Below, one piece after another: positions 35,936-47,717 of a stretch of DNA of 64,000 nucleotides. Under the pieces are notes generated by a model. The model searched no databases. It was not told the DNA's origin and saw only the letters and a program-made list of their open reading frames with translations. The first letter of the stretch is position 1; each line of letters starts with the position of its first letter. This DNA comes from Leuctra nigra (Eukaryota; Arthropoda; Insecta; Plecoptera; Leuctridae). The stretch spans positions 30,533,060-30,597,059 of the forward strand of contig OW203768.1 in assembly GCA_934045905.1 (NCBI GenBank), given 5' to 3'. The translations under genes were made by a program, and so were the position numbers.

Positions 35936-36840
35936 AAATGCCGCGCAGCGATTTTTTTTATTTTGGTTCTAGACGGAATTACAATGAATTTACAGGCAGG
36001 TGCGATATTATTGAAGAAAAACAGAGCAGTCAGTAATTTATATTAGAAATAAAATCAAACAAAAAATGCCGCGAAGCAAATTTTTTTGATTTGTCTACAT
36101 CAGAACGAGTTTAAAATGATTGTACAAGTAGGTAGAGGTACGACATTTTTGAAAGAAAGCAGGAAAGTCATTCAGGTATAAAAATCACAACATAAAAATG
36201 CCGCGCAGCGATTTTTTGGTTTTCGTCTGCATTGGAACAGGTACTATAATTTTGAAGGAAAACAGAAAAGTTTTTGTTTTTGGCTTCATTAACGGGTTCA
36301 AAATGATTTTACAGGTAGGTACTAGATTTTTGAAAGAAAAGAAAAAAGTCATTAATGAATAGAAAAAACACAAAAAAATGCCACGCTACGAAGTTTCTTG
36401 TTTTTGGCTACCTTAGGATGGGTTTAAAATGATTTTACATTACTCTGTGTTAAAGTGCATAAAAACTAAACGCATAAACTATGCATAAAAAAGTAACGCA
36501 GCGAAATTTTTTGTTTTTAGCTACATTAGAGCAGGTTTAAAATGATTTTACAGGTAGTACTATATTTTTGAAAGAAAACATAAAAGTATATAATTAATAA
36601 AAAGTAATTACGCATAAAAATGCCGCGCAGCGATTTTTTTTATGCCTTATAGCCAGGATGGGTTTAACAGGATTTTACATTAGCAATAAAATCACGCCTA
36701 AAATAGCCGCGCAGCGAAATTTTTAGTTTTTGGTTACATTAGAGCGGATGTAAAATGATTTTACATGTACTATTTTTGAAAGAAAACAAAAAAGAGTCGA
36801 CAATTAATAAAAAGTGTACATAAAAATGCCGCGCAGCGAA
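35936..36840. repeat. Tandem array inside the hAT element
   Basis: The word AATGCCGCGCAGCGA plus a T run recurs at about 35,937, 36,065, 36,197, 36,377, 36,492, 36,619, 36,703 and 36,825, with some variants. Units are about 85-180 bases, mostly 110-130, and also share TTTAAAATGATTTTACA and TTTTTGAAAGAAA words. Confidence 0.85.
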
Positions 36841-37221
36841 TTTTTAGTTTTTTGGCTCTTAGGAGGACGGGCTTAAAATGGGGGGTCCAAGTGGGGTAAG
36901 GGAAGTGAAGTGTGCTCAAAGTAAAAATAATATTTTCAAAATCGTTTTCAACCAATTTTTACCTGATATCACACCAACTGGCGGGTTCAAAGGAATTTCT
37001 TCCCAAAAAGGAGGTATCACACTGGGCTGCATTTCGTCGCTGGAACCAAGGTGTATTTCTCACGTAATCGTTCTATACACATGCAGAGACCAATTTTAGT
37101 CTTTGCACAAGTGCAATTGATAATTTGGTCCTTACGAGGGTTCCACCTAAGCGTTGCAGCCCATAGTGGCAAGTGTGATACCCCCTTGTTCCTTTTTTTC
37201 AAAATACACTAGTATTTTAAC

Positions 37222-37506
37222 ATGCCTGCAGCCTGCATGCATGCATTAGGTATGGCTGTGGCCATGTCGGCCATACCGGGCCCTGATTCTACAACTGCAT
37301 TTGATAATCTTATACTTACTGTCCTTTCTGGCTTACGTGAAATCGACAACATTATCACAATAAATAAAGATCCCTATGCTATACTATTTCCACCAACAGG
37401 AAACCGGCTTTATAAAGGCGGCAATTTCAATCTAACTACAGCGCGTATTCTGAATTTTTTTCATTTGAACCCACTCAATCGTCTGGAACATGTACAATAT
37501 GATTAG
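37222..37506 (+). CDS. Unrecognised open frame inside the hAT element
   Basis: 94 codons beginning MPAACMHALGMAVAMSAIPG and ending near RLEHVQYD. It does not resemble the hAT transposase dimerisation domain as I know it. It could be a captured host fragment, a relic of the element's own gene, or chance. Its left side is adjacent to a sequence with CTGCATGCATGCA repeats. Confidence 0.2.
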   Translation: MPAACMHALGMAVAMSAIPGPDSTTAFDNLILTVLSGLREIDNIITINKDPYAILFPPTGNRLYKGGNFNLTTARILNFFHLNPLNRLEHVQYD

Positions 37507-37605
37507 AATGGACAAAGAACTCTATTACTATATTCAATTAATACATATTTACAGCTTTTATTTTATTATAATTCACTTGATGTTTAATACCTTCATACCT
37601 TCATC

Positions 37606-37670
37606 CCACCCACCCACCCACCCACCCAACCACCCGCCTTCTTCCGACCACCCACCCACCCACCACCCTT
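37606..37670. repeat. (CACC)n microsatellite near the hAT right end
   Basis: Interrupted CCACCCACCCACC runs at 37,606-37,628 and 37,648-37,670. Confidence 0.85.
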
Positions 37671-37725
37671 TTCTACCGGGGCCACGGCCCGGATTGAATA
37701 TGGTCAAGCCGCCACTGCCAGACTC

Positions 37726-38810
37726 TCTGTCAACTGATACAATCATTTAAACTTGATTCATCTCCTATTTATATTGATATACCTAATTTAATTACATCGG
37801 TGTGAAGCTAGCGTTCGTCTAACATTTATTCCTCCTGGATGATGTTAAAAATCAATAAAGTTAATTTCAAAGATACCATCTTACGAGAAAGTAGAGCCTA
37901 TCAGTAATCGTATCACAAGAACTTTCAATTTCAAAATCAAACCAAATCAGGAACTATGTTTTCTTTCGACACTTTCTTTATCATAAACTTTATAACGTAT
38001 AGCTCATCCTATATTACGTAACGATATATACATCTCCAAGTTAAGCTCAACTCAAACTGTTAACAAGTACGATGTGTAACCAACGTCTCACCTCAAACTT
38101 TGAAACTCTCGTCAAATCGGCACCTCAACCGCAAGCATTGCATTACAATTGGCGCCCAAACTCGGGGAATTTCTGAAACAGTCGTTCCTTTCACAAGAGA
38201 TGGAACGTAAAACGCCTATAAAAGTATTTTATTGCTGTGTAAAGATATTAGAGGTATTCAAGATTCAAGATTCAATCTTAAAAGTTAAGTATCAGTAAGG
38301 AAGTTAGTGGAATTACAATAGCTGAGTCATAAATACGAAGGGAAGCCTTAATTTTATTATTCTTAATGTGGAATGTTCTTGGCATAAGTAAGTGCTCAAA
38401 ATTGTGGGCTATTAGGGTTGGCGACGCTATTTTTTGAATTAATGTGAGAGTAAAAAGGTGCACTGGGTCTGAAGGGCCGCCTTCTTCATTGCAAAAGATA
38501 TTTCATACCGCACACTCACTAAGTATTTATTAAAAACTATAAAGTGAAGAAGAACGCTGGGAATTCATGACACAGCTCAGTACCGTTTCATGAATGTTTA
38601 TGACATTTGTATCACTGATCATTCATGGGCACAAACGGTAAGATATTCCAGAAATATCAGAATCAGGTCCTATGAAAATCCAGCATGAAGTTAACTTTCG
38701 CTTTTAAAGAATTATGTGGTCCTAAATGTATTTATTTTTCTTCATGACTCCAGTGCTCAGACATTCGGTTATCGAACACAAGTATAAATCTTATTCCTGG
38801 AAAATGTTCT
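37726..38810. other. Presumed intron, no supported exon
   Basis: AT-rich, nothing recognisable. Confidence 0.45.
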
Positions 38811-38970
38811 GAGGTCCGGTATAACCAAAGTTAAATTGTGTTGGATTAACTAACTTTTGGATAAAATTCAACTGTTTTAATCTTTTTGAGGTATCTGATT
38901 GGCTGCGCCGCCAATTTAGTCCAAAATTTAGTTATCCGGCTCAGATTAACTTTGGTAATACCGGCCCTGA
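38811..38970. mobile_element. Palindromic MITE
   Basis: Ends GGTCCGGTATAACCAAAGTT and AACTTTGGTAATACCGGCCC are inverted with two or three mismatches. Non-coding. Confidence 0.75.
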
Positions 38971-39751
38971 ATAAAATAATTTGAAAAAATCATGACGAAA
39001 TTATAAACAGTATAAAAGTTTAACAATGTTCAAAGTCGTGCCGCATAAAGCATTTTTTTTACTATCTGATACTTTGATTTTATATGCACATAAGTTTCCG
39101 TCCACTTCCATTAACAGCTGACTGCCAAACACTTCCCATCGTTGTAAAAGAAAGTTCATGATAGGAAAATAAATGAAAACATTATTCACGACTCCACTCA
39201 ACAAATCAATTCGGTCGCGGATTAACAATGTTAGTTAGATAATGGAGGGGATGAACAATAGACCCATCTCATTGATTGATTCGTAATTAACATTGCTGTG
39301 AATTCCATGGGGCCTTACTGTCTGCACGAGCAACGTGATGGATCGATCCAAGTCTGAAAGAAACTGCACTGAAATGCAGCGCAAGTTTGCTACAAACTTT
39401 TCCTACATCTGACCAATTGTTTCAACTTTTAACTTCGTGAAATGTTGGAAGTTTTGACACAGATTTATTGGTAATAAAAACAAGTACGAACTCTTGAGAT
39501 ATCATGCTCATACCAATTTACTTGTAGTTATAACAAAAACGAAGCTATTGTTTGAAATCTTCAGACCTAATTGGTAATAAAATAAGTACGTACTGATTTA
39601 TTATCTGAAAATTGTGCGACCAAAGTTAGTGAATCGAGACCATTATTTGAAATTGTCAAGTCTTACTGGCAAAGAAACAAATACGTACCTACTTATTAAA
39701 CATACTATTTACGATGTCGTCTGATCCAAGATTTGACCGTATTTATATTAA
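38971..39751. repeat. Intron sequence with a degenerate tandem repeat of about 100 bp
   Basis: Units around TTGGTAATAAAA-CAAGTACG occur at about 39,468, 39,571 and 39,667, each preceded by a GAAAT-TTCA-ACCT-like phrase. A further unit lies at 40,100-40,122, on the far side of the hairpin element, which has therefore split the array. Confidence 0.5.
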
Positions 39752-40018
39752 GACGGCTGGGTAGTGAGTTTGACCTTGACGAGTTTTTTAATCGATTTTT
39801 ATCAATATCTTTTTTCAGTGTAATTGTTAACAAAATAGGGCTATGGACGTGAATTCAGAACAGTTCAATGAAAATAATTCCAAACTATGAAATTATTTTC
39901 ATTGAACTGTTCTGAATTCACGTCCATAGCCCTATTTTGTTAACAATTACACTGAAAAAAGATATTGATAAAAATCGATTAAAAAACTCGTCAAGGCCAC
40001 GCTCACTACCAAGCCCTC
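39752..40018. mobile_element. 267-bp near-perfect hairpin MITE flanked by TTAA
   Basis: The left arm of about 128 bases is repeated inverted after an 11-base loop (CCAAACTATGA) with almost no mismatch except near the outer ends (left GACGGCTGGGTAGTGAG, right complement GAGGGCTTGGTAGTGAG). TTAA lies directly outside both ends (39,748-39,751 and 40,019-40,022), as in piggyBac-type insertions. No coding capacity. Confidence 0.9.
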
Positions 40019-40125
40019 TTAAGTTCAAATAGGTTAACAGGTATATAAGGTTAAGCAAGTACATATGAAATTGCAAGTCATGTTTGCAATTTTCAAACCT
40101 GATTTGTAATAAAGCAAGTACTTAA

Positions 40126-41676
40126 AGGGCCTATGTCATCTTGTGGCAAGTGATCTTTAATCGGTCCGTCTTCCTTCTCTCAACACGGGACGGCGCTTTG
40201 TTCCGCCCGCCATCCTGTCTCCTGGGCTCGGGAGCGGTTCGACCGAAATGAATAACTACGTCACTCTGTGCAGACTACCTGCCCGCAGACCACGCGTTAG
40301 CCCATTGCTACAGCTTACTTTTGCAATATTTCAATGTTCTAGAAGAGTTAATAGTCCGTATGCGTTAATCATTGTCTGAGAAGATGTCTTCCAGGGAATA
40401 TTGATTGTACGGATAAACTTAATAGTTGATTTAATTGGTTTTCATTGAGACATTCAACGTTATAATCGAGTGATTGTTATTTGTTTGGACTAAGTTCTAG
40501 ATGACGTTGGGTGCTAGAGAGTTCAAGTATAAAAACCAAGAATTTGAGTTTTCAATAGAAAATTAGATTATATAATTCAGTAAAATCTTTTCCTAAATAC
40601 ATTGTACATTTTCATTATGATAGTGTTACAGCTCTTTGCAAATAGCGTCGCTCACGCCTAATCCATTTGTTTGATGATTTGTTTCTAAATATCAGTTCTT
40701 CCGAAACGTTTCAGGCCCTTACTTCGTGTTTACAAAAGCAATAATACATCTATCAAGGAAAAAATTCAACTACATTATGTATAAGATTTTGTACAAAGTA
40801 AAGTAGGTACTCCGAAATGTACACGGAGTTGGGCTTCATAAAATGCACCGCCTTACTTTGTTCCAAGTCTATTTATGATTGCTCTGCACATTCGTAGAAA
40901 ATGGATTTGAAGGTTAGCCTGTAATAATAATTCGTCAATTCTTTGTTTACACCACCCAAAAAGTAACCCAATAAACAAAGTATTTATATGCAAAAAATCG
41001 CCAGACTTTGTTGGACAAGAAATTTCAGTTTCGTTTATGTTCCGTTCTACCTAGGCAGCAGTATTTTCAATTAAATTATATCTCTGCAATAGACAATTGA
41101 TCTTCCGTGTCGTGTTACTGTTTTTTACCATCACACAATATCAAATTTTGATATTGTGTGATATGTATTCGCTATCAGTCTTGATGAGTCCGGCATACGG
41201 CAATAATTTTTGAATTACAGAAATAATATTCCACTTCATTGTTCATGGCGAAACAATTAAACAACAATTACTCCACAATGCATTGCTAGCACGGTAAATA
41301 AAACTTCAATATTTCTGTGCAGATTCTGTCAGTTTTAAAATATGTTTCGAAATGTCTGCAGCTAACGGAATCTTTCACTGCATTCTCAACTTTCGATTGT
41401 TTACTAATTGTCCGGTGTATTGTGCACCGGCAGTGGTGCGAGAGAAGGGTTGAGCGGCATCAGCGGGCGTGATCTATCCCCCCTTATTCACGCTAACCAA
41501 TCAGCGCTGCGCACAGAGTGACGTAGGCATTCACGCGCGCCAGGTTCAAATTTCGCACAGAAAATAATTAATAATTAATTCAGGGTACAATTAATTTAGA
41601 TTATGCATGTCTTATATTGCCTAAATACATGGTAAGAACACATAGTAAAAGCTTTATTCAAGATGACATAGGCCCT
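40126..41676. mobile_element. 1.55-kb TTAA-flanked element with 18-bp inverted ends
   Basis: Left AGGGCCTATGTCATCTTG and right CAAGATGACATAGGCCCT are perfect complements, and TTAA abuts each end (40,122-40,125 and 41,677-41,680). Subterminal regions on both sides are GC-rich and contain the ACAGAGTGACGTA word (right) and its near complement (left). The interior is AT-rich without a transposase frame. A piggyBac-like non-autonomous element is the best call. Confidence 0.85.
41130..41162. repeat. Perfect 33-base palindrome
   Basis: ATCACACAATATCAAA, one central T, then the exact complement. Located in the interior of the 1.55-kb TTAA element. Confidence 0.9.
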
Positions 41677-41680
41677 TTAA

Positions 41681-43729
41681 GAAAATTGCATCTTGTGCTA
41701 TGTAATCATGGCCAAGATTTGTCATGAAACTATTGGAGGATACATCTTGAAGATTTCGTAGTCGCTGGGGTATTCGTGTCAGTTGCTATGCATGCAGCTG
41801 TGACGCAAACGACTGGAGCAAATGAGTCTGGTCGTTTCCGCAGAGAACAGGGTGTGGTTTAAGAAGATTACAATTCCGATTTCATTTCTTATAACAGCTT
41901 AACTCAGAATTGTTATTATGATCGCTTAAAAATTGACACTGCAATACAGATATGTTTTTCCAAGTATTGGTGCACTTGGAAATTCTTTTACTGAAACTTT
42001 TGAATTTATCTTCATTAAAATTGTCGACAACATACTTTAATCGTATCCAACGTATTTTCGGCATCCTTTTTAATTTTCGGTGTGTTTATTATGATTTTGG
42101 AAAAGGAGGGAAAGTAAGGAATAAGGAAAATGAAGTAAGGAGAGCAAGTTTAAGGAGAACGAATATCTCTGATGAATACGAATTTAAGAAATGTTGCTCT
42201 AAACAAGTTTAAATTGAAAATTTTCAGGGAAATTATCGAAGAATTGTTTCACTTATTCACATATTTTGGTAGTATGAAAACTCTGAAACGCATATTGAAT
42301 TCAATTTCATGACAATAATGATTATAAGGTCGAGCCACGTTGTGCGCGTCGACCAATCAGAATGCGAGATTCGTCGTTTTCTTTTGAGGTCGATTAGGAT
42401 AAGAGTGACATCTGATTTGTCAACATAATGAAAATACCCTGCCCAAATCACAATTATTAGGACTGACTTTTCACAACGTCCTTTCAATATCATTATATTC
42501 TATTCATCTGGAAGTTTACCATAAAACCCAGTTCCAGTTCATTAGATCAAACTTTACATCAGAATAAACATAACCTAAATACAAAACCCTAATCAACTAA
42601 ATAATCCAGTTAAAATGAAAACAATCACAGAACAATTCAATCACAGCGAATCATGGCGTTCGTAACCGAGCGTTAACTTAACCCGGGGGCTCTGATTACA
42701 TAACCAGCGTTTGATCACCCCCCCCCCCCCCCTTGGGAAATCATCGCTCATATCACCCCCCCCCCCCCCCCCTCCAAAGAACAAAGTCTTGAGACGATTA
42801 ATCTTCAGATCTAATAGAAGATTTTATATGGGATGATCTTTGATACGGATCGCTTTCCCGAACAGAGCGTGGGAAAAAGTTAATACAAAAGTTGATTCGA
42901 GATATTAGTATGGGTTACATAGCTTTAGTATCTTAACTCCATGACTAGGATTTCAACGAACTATGGTAAGATAGAACGTATTTCATGGAATTTGATCAAT
43001 CATTCTGAAATACGTTTCGAGATAAAATATGTAATTTTTATTTTATTTTCAGTATTACTTCTCTAAATGCTACTCATCTTATTTAAACATTTCTCCCCAA
43101 AGAATAATGATATAAACAATAAACTACATTAAGAAATAAACCGTTTATAAATTGGAGTAAATCGATGAATCTTTTTTAATCCCGTGCTTTTTGCCCAAGT
43201 GATTATGAATATCGCCCCCAAAAAACAGCACAATCACTGGTCTGAATGGTGCCATCAAGATGGTGGCAACAACGAGATGATGTCACGTGCATTATATGAA
43301 CTTCTTAAATGCGTTTTGTCACAGAAATGATGAAGATATCTCAGCGATGAGCGGAAGATAAACCCTTGTTTCCCTCCGCAATGAACGAGCGACCTCTCCT
43401 TGTCTCTAGAATTAATTCCATGCATAATCTAAACTGACGCGCTATATGATACTTATTGGCGTTTCATTTAAATTGGCGCTCACTTAAAAGCTCTCCGAAC
43501 AAATAAGCTTCACTTTGTTAATAACGAGTGGAAATTACCCGTCAGTATTCAGAGAAGATACTGTGTAAAATGTGCATTAGTTAATTTACTGAAAATTGAA
43601 TACATTTGCATATTATATTGTATTTTACGGAGGTCTGTTTGCAAAGGTCTATTTTTAAACATTGTTTATAAATTATTTGCCAGCTTACTAAATTTGAGAG
43701 CTACTTGAGTCAACTTGCTCCGACCTACA
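41681..43729. other. Presumed intron, no supported exon
   Basis: AT-rich. Holds two C runs (42,718-42,732 and 42,756-42,772) and, at 43,240-43,320, a diverged fragment of the interior of the element at 25,838. Confidence 0.45.
42718..42772. repeat. Paired poly-C tracts (15 and 17)
   Basis: Two C homopolymers separated by 23 bases, each preceded by ATCA. Confidence 0.9.
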
Positions 43730-43866
43730 GGGGCCAGATTCACAAAAAGTATTATCTCCTAATACGTATCTTTGGTATTATCTTTCCTTTAACTTGGTGT
43801 TTTTTGGTATTAAATCAAAAGGTAATACGTATTAGCAGATAATACCTTTCGTGAATCCAGCCCCTG
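43730..43866. mobile_element. Palindromic MITE family A, copy 3 (inverted)
   Basis: CAGGGGCCAGATTCAC at the left and GTGAATCCAGCCCCTG at the right. Reverse orientation relative to the copies at 22,558 and 26,350, with several differences in the middle. Confidence 0.8.
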
Positions 43867-44485
43867 CTTAGTAATATAAAGTACCTGATATTTTTGAATT
43901 TTTTTAAAATCGAAACCCAATTATTTTCAAACTTGAATGCTGAGGCGTCGTGCAACTCGTCCTAGATGTATTGTTACGATTGACGTAAAAAATAAACTAG
44001 AAATATACTTCAATTCTCCATTATTTCCCGGCTTTTCTGTTGAGAGTCGAGTTTCAACAAACACAGACTCAATCAATAACGACGGGAAGTCGCTTTTCCG
44101 GTTTCCCGAACTTGTCATTTTAGCCATCGAAATGAGTGAGTTTTCCGAACAGCTTTTCCATCGCCTCGTCTGTCACTCTGAAATCAGGTCACGAAGCAAT
44201 AATGTGAAATGAATCACAAAATCAGCGACAGAAAACCGTAAGTTTCCATCATTTCGTCTTTTGCGAGCATATCGAGAGCTGGGGAGAGCGAGCTTCATTG
44301 GATGTCGCTGCCGGGTTCGGTTCCCCATGGAAATGAGCCACGACCGTCTCCTCCCCACCGTTCGGCCTTCCCTATTGGCCATCGTCGTCAGCTCCCCATA
44401 ATAATTCTTCAGACTGGGAAACGCACTGTTCTTTAAAGTGTATTTTAATTTAAATATTGTCTTCCCATCAACATAATTTTAAAAC
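43867..44485. other. Presumed intron, moderately complex sequence
   Basis: Frames at 43,937-44,212 and on the opposite strand at 44,173-44,382 have near-coding composition but no domain and no coherent splice signals; I do not call a gene. Confidence 0.35.
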
Positions 44486-44691
44486 ATCAGTTAGTAGCGA
44501 TCCATTTCAGCCTAATAGACTAAATATTACCACACTCTGGAGTACTTTATAATCTCTGGTACGACCTCAAAGTGTTAAATACAATTATTTTTCGATAAAT
44601 ACATACATACATTCGTACCAGAGGTCATAAAGTACTCCAGTGTGCGGCATTATTTAGTCTATTAGGCTGAAATGGATCGCTACTAACTGAT
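44486..44691. mobile_element. Long-armed palindromic MITE
   Basis: Arms of about 78 bases starting ATCAGTTAGTAGCGATCC and ending with the complement, with few mismatches (both arms include CCATTTCAGCCTAATAGACT and GGAGTACTTTAT). The loop contains CATACATACAT. The target duplication is not certain. Confidence 0.85.
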
Positions 44692-44875
44692 TTTTTAATT
44701 CTGTTACGAAGACAAATGTCGAACAAACGCTCTGACGAACCGTGCGATTCCCGTTCGCTTCCGTTTGCCTCTTAAGTTGCAGAATAATTCGATATCAAAT
44801 AAAAAAGAAGCTCGAAGAATGCAAACAGTTATTTAAGTCGTTTCAATTTTGAATAGTTTGTTTTATCCTGAATAG

Positions 44876-45334
44876 TTAGATTAGATTATTATAGTTTAAC
44901 GGCGCGTCAACGACGAGGTTATATTGCACACATTAATTTTTACATTTAACTTTGTCGATCATAAGAGGAGGACATGGGGAGGGGTCGACCTAACGGGCCC
45001 GATCCTGAGGAGTCCAGCGCTGGTGGGAAGGCCAGGCCGGAATGGGGACGGACCGCGGGGTGTGAGGATTCGGGCCGGCGGAACCCGATTTCAGGGGGAT
45101 CACCATCTCGAGGGGGAAGGCCGGCCCGAGGGGACCGCAAATTCAAAAGGAAGGGTATGGTTAGGCCGACCCTGGCTGCTCTTTGTCTGGACCTCACCTC
45201 TAATCTGTCCGGCATGGGTAGCCCCAGCTGGTAGCCCTTACACATGAGCATATGCTCGCCGGCCTAGCTGCAATGGATCATTGGCCAACTAAACCCCACC
45301 ACCGCGCTAAGGTGACAGCCGTCGGTTGGGCATA
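44876..45334 (+). repeat. GC-rich dispersed repeat, copy 2
   Basis: Same architecture as 28,341-28,716: AACGGCGCGTCAACGACGAG, GACCTAACGGGCCCGATCC, ACCCGATTTCAGGGGGAT, GCTAAGGTGACAG. About 80 bases longer in the 3' half. Confidence 0.75.
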
Positions 45335-45795
45335 CTGAATAGTTCTCAAATCATGATCGTAATTTTAAATTGTAACTTATTCTTAGTCTATATATGAACA
45401 ACTGTCTCCATTTGCATGAGCATGTGTCCCTAAAGTTTTGTATAAAAGTTTACTACAACTTCCCGAAAGGTACCCCAGCCAAAAGGAGCGTCTTCTCCTG
45501 ACGGTTTCAGTTTTAAAAAAACAGTTTCGGTCACGTCGAAATGTTTGCGGGCTCCTCGGTGATTAGATTCACAAATAGGGACCACAAAGTTCTTTCAGAG
45601 AAGAGGACTCGCCGAATGAAGTCTAATTTAATCGGACATCTTCTTGCTCGAAGCAGACTTGAGACTTGAGAGTGGACTCAATTTTCCAGCTGCTGGAACT
45701 TGATCACGTGATGTCCTAGCCGACAGAGCCAGCGTAGTCGGTAGCCCCTCGAGAGATCGGTCGGTCAACCGTCGCGGTCAAGCTTTCCATCTAGC
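45335..45795. other. Presumed intron, no supported exon
   Basis: Mixed-composition sequence leading into the GA microsatellite; nothing recognisable. Confidence 0.4.
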
Positions 45796-46475
<680 letters not shown>

Positions 46476-46592
46476 TTATGTCACTTCAAAGTTCCCGATT
46501 CTGTTGGAATCCGATTACAAGCAATGTTAATCCATATGGCCGTGAATCGGATTCCACCATAATCAGAATCTTTGAAGTTATATAATATGGCC
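46476..46592. mobile_element. Palindromic MITE, GAATCGGATTC family
   Basis: TTCAAAGTTCCCGATTCTGT at the left and CAGAATCTTTGAAG at the right are inverted, with GTGAATCGGATTCCACC in the middle. Related to 13,745 and 16,588. Confidence 0.6.
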
Positions 46593-46792
46593 CAGCCCAA
46601 ACAACCAATACGAGAATTATTACTCGAAACCATAAAAAAATGTTTGCAAATCACCACAAAATGTGTTATATTATAATAACTAATTTTCCGCTGAGCTGTT
46701 TTCGTAATAATGTGACGTACCAAACAACCTCTGTGTTCCATTTGTGTGAATTTGTATAGGGAATGTAATGTATAGAGATGAAAGGAAACTTC

Positions 46793-46920
46793 GGCCTCTG
46801 AACCCCCGTCACATAGCAGTGTCATCTTGGCAACACTGTACTGTCCCAACTGTACTGGCCTCTGAACCCCCGTCACATAGCAGTGTCAACTTGACAACAC
46901 TGTACTGTCCCAGGAGAGAT
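46793..46920 (+). repeat. 64-bp tandem duplication
   Basis: GGCCTCTGAACCCCCGTCAC begins at 46,793 and again at 46,857; the two 64-base units differ at a few positions. Confidence 0.9.
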
Positions 46921-47149
46921 GATTGTCCACCTTGGGGTCCACACATTGTCACTTCGCTTCCCACTGACATCACAACAGGATAATATCAGGATGAGACTCA
47001 ACACATCGGGGCATGCTCTCAGACATTCCTACATTTGTGTATACTTTGATTATCGTTCCATACACAGTTCTAAAAAATGTAAACACTTTTGTGTCTAGTT
47101 TCTGAGATTCATTCACTTTTCTCTCCATGTCGTATGACAGACAAATAAA

Positions 47150-47380
47150 ATCGTTAATAATTCTCTCTTTATTGAACGTTTCACACACCATTTTCACAGT
47201 ATGCTTCATCAGGAGTTTTTCGACAGTTGTACAAAAACCAAATGTTTTGGCTTGGTTTTTTACAGCTGTAATAACTGTCAAAATACTCCTGATGAAGCCT
47301 ACTGATGAAGAAGGCGAAATATCGAGATTAAAATAAAATAGTTTGTGAAACGTTCAAGAAAGAGAGAATTATTATATAAA
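47150..47380. mobile_element. Inverted-repeat element with CTGATGAAG words
   Basis: AATTCTCTCTTTATTGAACG at the left is matched by CGTTCAAGAAAGAGAGAATT at the right, with inner arms containing CTTCATCAGGAGT and ACTCCTGATGAAG. Non-coding. The GGCGAAATATCGAG word resembles repeat ends common in insect genomes; class not determined. Confidence 0.65.
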
Positions 47381-47580
47381 TAAACTCGTGTCTCATTTAG
47401 TCAAAAAAATAGTCTAAAATCAGAGAGGATATTATATGATTCTTTTTTTCTAAAATATAGTTGAAATGCTGGGAAAAGTAATGCAAATACGTTGAGCCAA
47501 TTTTGCATCAATGTTGCATCAATTTTAAGGACTCTGGTTCTAAATTCAAAATAGAAAATTGGCAAGGGAACCTACTATTA

Positions 47581-47717
47581 GCACGGGACACACTAGTGTA
47601 CTCTCTTCTTTTTCGATAATGACAAAATAGCAGAGTATCAAGTACGATCACGTGACAGCTGTCAACCAATGAGAGAGCTTTCTTCACTCTGCTTCAACTT
47701 GATAGTGTGTCCCGTGT
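47581..47717. mobile_element. TA-flanked MITE (mariner-like ends)
   Basis: GCACGGGACACACTA at the left and TAGTGTGTCCCGTGT at the right are inverted with one mismatch, and TA lies outside both (47,579-47,580 and 47,718-47,719). 137 bases, non-coding. Confidence 0.8.

Larger units (their letters stand above)
35629..37717. mobile_element. hAT element of 2.1 kb with perfect 8-bp target duplication
   Basis: Terminal inverted repeats CAGTGGCGGCTTGA / TCAAGCCGCCACTG (14 bases, perfect). CCAGACTC flanks both ends exactly (35,621-35,628 and 37,718-37,725). CAG...CTG ends with 8-bp duplications are the hAT signature. Near the left end is GGGGGCGAAGCCCCC, the counterpart of the subterminal palindrome in the hAT MITE at 33,334, so the two are relatives. 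The interior is a tandem array (35,936-36,840), an unknown frame (37,222-37,506) and a CACC-type microsatellite. No transposase can be seen, so it is non-autonomous. Confidence 0.92.

Noticed and set aside
35936..36840. CRISPR-like regular repeat
   Set aside because: Unit length varies, spacers share sequence, and it lies within a eukaryotic hAT transposon.
44924..45251. Open frames on both strands
   Set aside because: They fall in a GC-rich dispersed repeat whose second copy (28,341) does not keep the frames.
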